A stretch of DNA of 45,652 nucleotides from Gemmataceae bacterium. GTDB taxonomy: Bacteria > Planctomycetota > Planctomycetia > Gemmatales > Gemmataceae. The stretch covers positions 1 through 45,652 of the forward strand of contig JAIEMG010000252.1 in the NCBI GenBank assembly GCA_019752375.1. Reading direction: 5' to 3'. Positions 41,954-45,652 of the stretch are shown in pieces. The translations under genes were made by a program, and so were the position numbers. Numbering within the stretch: position 1 is the stretch's first letter; each line of letters opens with the position of its first letter. The notes under the pieces were generated by a model that had not been told where the DNA came from, made no database searches, and was given only the letters and a program-made list of their open reading frames with translations.

Positions 41954-42173
41954 CGCACGCGATTCAGTACTTTTACCACCATCTCGCAAATGCCGCGCCA
42001 AGGCTCCTGGCTTCCCTTCCGGTTCAATAAGGCAGCCGCGAGGAGGCCAGCTACATCCTGGGGCATCTGTCCTACGGAGATTCGTCGGCGTGGGTAGAGG
42101 GCTGTTGGGCCGTCAAGACTTGGATTGAGGGATCGGCCGTCACAGCGGGCCGTACACAGGGCTTGATCTGTAG

Positions 42174-42190
42174 GGCCGGCTGTGCCGGCC
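42174..42190. repeat. GC-rich inverted repeat
   Basis: GGCCGGC (42174-42180), loop TGT, GCCGGCC (42184-42190), flanked by TGT and ACA that could extend the stem. 'TAGGGCCGGCTGTGCCGGCC' looks like a scattered intergenic repeat. Confidence 0.65.
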
Positions 42191-42275
42191 ACATCACCAC
42201 CAACGTCCCATTCGAGGCCCGACCGGAGCACGAGGCTGGTTCCGACAGACACTCAGGGAATCGAATTGCCTGGCG

Positions 42276-42293
42276 GCGCAATGTTCATTGCGC
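42276..42293. repeat. Palindrome GCGCAATG-TT-CATTGCGC
   Basis: Perfect 8-bp arms around two central bases, 359 bp before the infC start. It could be an operator-type dyad or a chance palindrome; no adjacent promoter was recognised. Confidence 0.6.
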
Positions 42294-42640
42294 ACCGCTG
42301 AGCAATACCGATGCTGCTGATGATGCGGCCGACTGGCGCACCGACTGCTTCAGAGATGTACGGTCGGCGCGAACGAATGACGTTTCTCTTTATCTCCGCA
42401 TAGCGGCCGCCGCAGAATGACCACGTCGAGACGGCCGGAGCAGGTATTGGCCTGAGCTACCGGTGCAATACTTGGCAGGCCAAGGTGGCTTTATTTCTGG
42501 AAGGGGCGCAGCGGAAATCGCGGATTGACGATAGAATGCACCGGTCGCGGGTCGTGTGCCCGCTCCCTCCGGACAGCTTCGGAAGGCAGAAGGAAATTGG
42601 GAACGGGCCTGCATTCAGACCGTTCCAGTCCGTGCTTACC

Positions 42641-42654
42641 AGGAGACTCATATT
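42641..42654 (+). promoter_or_regulatory. infC ribosome-binding site and ATT start codon
   Basis: AGGAG (42641-42645) lies 6 bases before an in-frame ATT (42652-42654). No ATG, GTG or TTG stands at this position, and the next in-frame ATG (42697) has no ribosome-binding site. In E. coli infC the AUU start lets IF-3 repress its own synthesis. Confidence 0.65.
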
Positions 42655-43281
42655 CGCCACTTCGACCGTGAACCGCCGCCCGACCGCGGCCCGCGAATGA
42701 ATGAACAGATCCGCATCACTCCGATCCGCCTGATCGGTGCGGGCGGCGAACAATTGGGCGTCGTGCCGACCGCGCAGGCTCTTGCGCAGGCGAGGGAGGC
42801 GGGTCTTGACCTCGTGGAGATGGCCGCCAGCGAGCGTCCGCCCGTCTGCAAGATCCTTGACTACGGCAAGATGCGATTCGAGAACTCGCAAAAAGGCAAC
42901 AAGGCCGGCAAGGTCCGCCAACAGAAGCTGAAGGAAATCCGCGTCCGCCCCAAGACGGGCGACCACGACGTAGACACTAAAGTCGCTCAGGCCCGCAAGT
43001 TCCTTGAGCACAACGACAAGGTCCAAGTTACCGTCCTGTTCCGCGGCCGGGAGTTGCAGTATCAGCAGGAGGGTCGGCGAGTTCTCGATTCGGTCCTTGA
43101 GAAGCTGGCCGATGCGGGGACGGTGGAGCGGCCGCCGACGATGGATGGGAAGAAGATGACCGCCCTCATCATGCCCAAGAATAAGCCCAAGTCCAAGCCG
43201 AAGGCCCAGCCCAAACCAACGGTCCAGCCCGACCCGACGGTCCAGCCCAAACCAACGGTCCAGCCCAAACCGACAGCGTGA
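42652..43281 (+). CDS. infC: Translation initiation factor IF-3
   Basis: IF-3 binds the 30S subunit, keeps it free of 50S, and checks start codon and initiator tRNA. The N-domain (MNEQIRITPIRLIG, QLGVVPTAQALAQAREAGLD, ERPPVCKILDYGKMRFE) and C-domain (KLKEIRVRPKTGDHDVDTKV, FLEHNDKVQVTVLFRGREL, VERPPTMDGKKMTALIMPK) are complete. With ATT 42652 as start the protein has 209 residues and a normal-length leader (HFDREPPPDRGPR) before the conserved part; ATG 42697 would remove that leader, and an in-frame GTG at 42556 would add 32 unrelated residues. After the usual C-terminus there is an extra tail of about 30 residues, K/P/T/Q-rich, coded by 18-bp tandem repeats. The usual followers rpmI and rplT are not downstream. 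Confidence 0.93.
   Translation: MRHFDREPPPDRGPRMNEQIRITPIRLIGAGGEQLGVVPTAQALAQAREAGLDLVEMAASERPPVCKILDYGKMRFENSQKGNKAGKVRQQKLKEIRVRPKTGDHDVDTKVAQARKFLEHNDKVQVTVLFRGRELQYQQEGRRVLDSVLEKLADAGTVERPPTMDGKKMTALIMPKNKPKSKPKAQPKPTVQPDPTVQPKPTVQPKPTA
43207..43274 (+). repeat. 18-bp tandem repeat in the infC 3' end
   Basis: Units of CAGCCCAAACCAACGGTC start at 43207, 43225, 43243 and a partial one at 43261; each codes for QPKPTV. The second unit differs (GAC and CCG changes, giving QPDPTV). The array ends 4 bases before the stop codon, so copy number sets the tail length without breaking the frame. Confidence 0.9.
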
Positions 43282-43299
43282 AGGTGCCCGTTGCGCCTC

Positions 43300-43325
43300 G
43301 ACGACCGGTGCCTTGGACGGTCGTC
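43300..43325 (+). terminator. Probable infC terminator
   Basis: GACGACCG (43300-43307) pairs with CGGTCGTC (43318-43325) around a 10-base loop, and TTTT follows at 43335-43338. It begins 19 bp after the infC stop, and the T-run overlaps the end of the convergent gene. Confidence 0.45.
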
Positions 43326-43336
43326 TCGGCCGGGTT

Positions 43337-44161
43337 TTAGGTCGGCGCCCACCACAACTCAGCGACAAGCAGGGCGGTTGCCGGTTGGCGATCAGCTTGC
43401 TGGGCATGGTGTCCAGCGAAGGGCCGGGCAACCGGGTTAGTGGTATTCGGCCGGCTGCGACGCTCGCCCAACCGGGGACGGAAGCCCAAGGAGTGAGCGT
43501 GACTTGGTATCGGGTGGGTGCGATCCCCGACGAGGAAATCCGCAGGGCGACGATGATCCTCTGCGCCGACGAAGACTTCCCAGAGGACATAGGCGGCCAC
43601 AGCTACGGGCTCGCTGCACACCAGTTCGACCTTGAAGTCTTTGCGCAGCCGCTCGTCCAAGACGAAGAGCTTGTCGGCAGCCGTCTGCACCATTTGGACG
43701 AACAAATCTCGATCGGACTTGCGCCAGGTCAACGGATATGTCAGCAGGATCTGCTGCATTAGCGGGTACAGGATCGGAGCGGGCGAGGTAAAGTTGGGGT
43801 TGGTCAACGACGACATCACCAGCTGGAGCATCTGGCGCACGGCCAGTTCCACGAACTGGAGCTTGGGAAACAGGCCGTTGCGCATACCCATGAGGCCGCG
43901 GCAATTCGTAGTCGGCTCATCGGCCTTAAGATGGTCCGGCCAGTCGCGAACATATTTCTTGGGCGCGGACAGGGACGTGACCGTTGCATCGGACTGCCCG
44001 ATAAGTTCCTCGGCACGTTTGCCCAGCACCAACCAAGGGTCTGCCAGGTCGCTTTCGGGAACGCGCAGGACCAGGGTCGTCGACCGCAGGATGGGGCGGT
44101 CCTTCTTGGGTCGCAGCACCTCGTCGTCGTAGAACGGGTCGAATGGGGCGTGCAGGGGCAC
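43337..44161 (-). CDS. Fragment of a larger unknown protein (possibly SrfB/actin-like ATPase type)
   Basis: A 274-codon frame with a protein-like first 190 residues: APFDPFYDDEVLRPKKDRP, RVPESDLADPWLVLGKRAEE, VTSLSAPKKYVRDWPD, QQILLTYPLTWRKSDRDLF, then VCSEPVAVAAYVLWEVF. The last 80 residues (DHRRPADFLVGD onward) lose this character and are rich in Arg, His and Pro, as if the true frame was lost. The TYP-W stretch and EPVAVA recall Hsp70/actin-like ATPases of the SrfB group, but this is a weak memory match. The start GTG 44161 lies shortly after an in-frame stop and begins in mid-domain. I read it as a decayed fragment of a much larger gene. Confidence 0.4.
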   Translation of the reverse strand: MPLHAPFDPFYDDEVLRPKKDRPILRSTTLVLRVPESDLADPWLVLGKRAEELIGQSDATVTSLSAPKKYVRDWPDHLKADEPTTNCRGLMGMRNGLFPKLQFVELAVRQMLQLVMSSLTNPNFTSPAPILYPLMQQILLTYPLTWRKSDRDLFVQMVQTAADKLFVLDERLRKDFKVELVCSEPVAVAAYVLWEVFVGAEDHRRPADFLVGDRTHPIPSHAHSLGFRPRLGERRSRPNTTNPVARPFAGHHAQQADRQPATALLVAELWWAPT

Positions 44162-44260
44162 CGGGCGCGCATCCTGGGGCGCACGGGCGGAAGTCCCTCA
44201 ATTGCGCACTCCTTTCGGGACCGAGTAGAAGGCGCAGTCATTGGGGGCGAAATGGGGCGG

Positions 44261-44280
44261 GATCCCTTGATTCAGGGATC
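44261..44280 (-). terminator. Hairpin downstream of the TIGR03067-type gene
   Basis: GATCCCT (44261-44267) and AGGGATC (44274-44280) pair around a 6-base loop, 39 bp after the stop on the minus strand. There is no clear T-run. Confidence 0.35.
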
Positions 44281-44319
44281 TCGTCCACCATAAGTGATTA
44301 CCGCCACTGCCAAACTGGC

Positions 44320-44778
44320 CTATTGCTCCTTGGCGCGCTTCCACACGTGCATGATGTGCCCGCTGCCTTCCTTGGTGGTGAACTCCTTGGGGCGATCCTT
44401 GCCGGCGGGCGCGAAGATGATGCGGTACGAGTCGTCGCCCAGCCATTCGTAGATGGCGACCATCTTCTTGCCCGAATCGGGGCCCGTGGCACGCTCCCAA
44501 TCCATCTCGGCGGGCTTCTTGCTGGCGTCGACCCGTGTCATCGTGGCCTTGATGGGCTCCTTCGACTGGTGCGGGGACTCGACGATCACTTCCTTGCCCT
44601 TCCAGGTGATCTTGCTCTTCTTGACGTGTTCGTCGGCGAGCTTCTGGCCGTCCTTCTCGCCGGAGACCAGTGTCCACGTCCCCGCAAAGCGCTTCAGCTC
44701 CTTGGCTTCGTCGTCCTTGGCATCGGCTGCGATGGTCATACCGGCGACGAAGAGTGTCAGGGTGGATGCAAGTCGCAT
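44320..44778 (-). CDS. TIGR03067 domain-containing secreted protein
   Basis: A 152-residue protein with a short signal peptide (MRLASTLTLFVAGMTIAADA), then the planctomycete-specific lipocalin-like TIGR03067 layout: ELKRFAGTWTLVSGEKDGQK, SKITWKGKEVIV, then MTRVDASKKPAEMDW, AIYEWLGDDSYRIIFAPAGK and RPKEFTTKEGSG. The Lys, Asp and Trp-rich surface and small size are normal. The family is common and repeated in Gemmata-like genomes; its function is unknown, and it is thought to be extracytoplasmic. The ATG at 44778 follows AGAGG by 6 bases. Confidence 0.88.
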   Translation of the reverse strand: MRLASTLTLFVAGMTIAADAKDDEAKELKRFAGTWTLVSGEKDGQKLADEHVKKSKITWKGKEVIVESPHQSKEPIKATMTRVDASKKPAEMDWERATGPDSGKKMVAIYEWLGDDSYRIIFAPAGKDRPKEFTTKEGSGHIMHVWKRAKEQ

Positions 44779-45025
44779 GATGTGCCTCTTTTCGGTTTCG
44801 ATGATACTTCTGCCTTTTCTTCAGCCCCGGCCGTTGAAATCTCTTGCGTTGCCGCTTGGCTGCAGTCTCGCGCGATCGGGTTCCTTTTCGCGGACGCGCC
44901 GAGGCTTCCATGTGGGTGATCGTACCGACGCCATGCGGTGATTGCAAGGTACCCGCGGCTCGCGGCACGGCTGCCGGACCGATGCCGCAGTGCCGAATCA
45001 CACGGTTTACCGGCTCGGAATTCAC

Positions 45026-45057
45026 TTGACCGACCGGGGGGGGGGGCGTCGTAGCAT
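45026..45057 (+). promoter_or_regulatory. Putative promoter with an 11-G spacer tract
   Basis: TTGACC (45026-45031) and TAGCAT (45052-45057) are separated by 20 bp that include eleven consecutive Gs (45036-45046), 53 bp before the surface protein start. Loss of three Gs would give the ideal 17-bp spacing. The rest of 44779-45110 holds nothing else I can support. Confidence 0.4.
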
Positions 45058-45110
45058 CTCGTACAGTGCAATGAAGCAACCCGCTCCCACACCCTCTGAG
45101 GATCGCACCA

Positions 45111-45652
45111 ATGCTCCTACCTCTCGGCGACTGGCTGCGCTTGTTTCGCTCTCGCCCCAAGAAGGCGCGACGGGTTGACTCCACGGCGCGCCGCTTCCGA
45201 CCGGCGGTCGAGACCCTGGAAATCCGGGAACTGCTGTCGGTCGCGCCGTTAGCGGCAGCCATTGTGCCGCCGCCAGAAAATCAGCCGCCGGCGCTGACGA
45301 ATCCAGGAAACCAGAGCAGCGCGGAGGGCGCCATTATCGATCTCCCGATCCAGACGTCCGACTGCGACGGCGATCCGGTCGCCGTAAGCGCCACTGGGCT
45401 GCCGCCGGGCCTCATCGCGGCCGAGGGCGGGATCACCGGCACGATCGACTTCACGGCGGCGGAAGCCAGCGGCGGCATTTACACGGTCATTCTCAACGCC
45501 TCCGACGGCCGCGGCGGCGCGACCAGCGCCACATTCTCCTGGATCGTGGCCGACACCAACCGCCCGCCATTGCTGGGCAATCCCGGCCCTCGGAGCACGG
45601 CCGAAGGCACTGCCGTTTCGCTGCAACTGCTGGCCGGCGATCCGGATGGGGA
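45111..45652 (+). CDS. Surface protein with Ig/cadherin-like repeats (partial)
   Basis: An open frame runs from ATG 45111 to the window end (180 codons, incomplete). The start FRSRPKKARRVDST is basic, and RRFRPAVETLEIRELLSVAP follows, which is the N-terminal motif I know from large planctomycete surface proteins (variants of 'LE-R-LLS'). Then come repeats of putative Ig type: NQPPALTNPGNQSSAEGAII, LPIQTSDCDGDPVAVSATGL, NRPPLLGNPGPRSTAEGTAV. Each starts NxPP and carries a PGN/PGPRS-TAEGT-V-L pattern. GAGGA (45098-45102) lies 8 bases before the ATG. Total size and attachment cannot be told here; such proteins are often thousands of residues long. Confidence 0.82.
   Translation, partial: MLLPLGDWLRLFRSRPKKARRVDSTARRFRPAVETLEIRELLSVAPLAAAIVPPPENQPPALTNPGNQSSAEGAIIDLPIQTSDCDGDPVAVSATGLPPGLIAAEGGITGTIDFTAAEASGGIYTVILNASDGRGGATSATFSWIVADTNRPPLLGNPGPRSTAEGTAVSLQLLAGDPDG

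Larger units (their letters stand above)
41954..42651. other. Long intergenic region upstream of infC
   Basis: About 700 bp without a gene I can support. It contains two hairpin-forming sequences, 42174-42190 and 42276-42293, and the ribosome-binding site of infC at its right end. Several short open frames lack family resemblance and ribosome-binding sites. Confidence 0.5.

Noticed and set aside
42457..43590. 377-codon minus-strand frame opposite infC with repeats of GLDRWFG type
   Set aside because: The repeats are the antisense reading of the infC tail array; infC is certain.

Overview
The window looks like chromosomal DNA of a high-GC planctomycete, most likely of the Gemmata lineage. I infer this from several family types that I associate with that group. 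These are a DUF1501 protein with a twin-arginine signal (1465-2850), a TIGR03067-type secreted protein (44320-44778), a member of the 'MTEVEWL...DPTPMLEFLRG' paralogous family (31532-32185), a sugar isomerase/Gfo-Idh-MocA pair, a membrane HEAT-repeat protein, and a surface protein with an 'RPAVETLEIRELLS' N-terminal motif (45111 to the window end). Most genes are ordinary single-copy genes. The interest lies in one giant gene, several long inverted repeats at gene junctions, and one small disturbed module.

Layout. 1-4945: a LysR regulator divergent from a DUF1501 protein, then a minus-strand purC/PIG-L deacetylase pair. 5327-21769: a plus-strand fatty-acid oxidation cluster (acyl-CoA ligase, FadI-like thiolase, FadJ-like hydratase/dehydrogenase, a 2,870-residue fusion, a lipase-like hydrolase, RidA). 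The fusion carries an ETF:quinone oxidoreductase, two acyl-CoA dehydrogenase-like regions, ETF beta and ETF alpha on one chain. 21867-26243: a degenerate receiver protein, then a cupin, a TIM-barrel isomerase/epimerase and a Gfo/Idh/MocA oxidoreductase. 26257-27031: a two-gene toxin/partner-like module whose first gene is frameshifted at a C7 tract. It lies between the 3' end of the oxidoreductase gene and a diverged second copy of that 3' end. 27064-28415: an unknown small protein and a trypsin-fold lipoprotein.

28442-34822: a possible tailoring cluster on the minus strand (P450, Gemmata-family protein, alpha/beta hydrolase, sulfotransferase, GT1 glycosyltransferase) with a second sulfotransferase divergent from it. 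34799-41573: an RND pump without adaptor or outer-membrane partners in the window, and a membrane HEAT-repeat protein. 41702-45652: a small Cys protein with a probable nonsense mutation, infC with a probable ATT start and a repeat tail, a fragment of an unknown protein, the TIGR03067-type protein, and the start of a surface protein whose putative promoter contains an 11-G tract.

Working together, the 5327-21168 genes would free fatty acids (lipase), activate them (ligase), and carry out all four beta-oxidation steps. The fusion would pass the electrons from the dehydrogenase step through ETF and ETF-QO to quinone within one polypeptide. Long near-perfect inverted repeats sit just after the stop codons of several of these genes and of the sugar genes. 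They may act as attenuators, terminators or mobile REP-like elements. All function calls come from reading motifs in the sequence; no database search was run.
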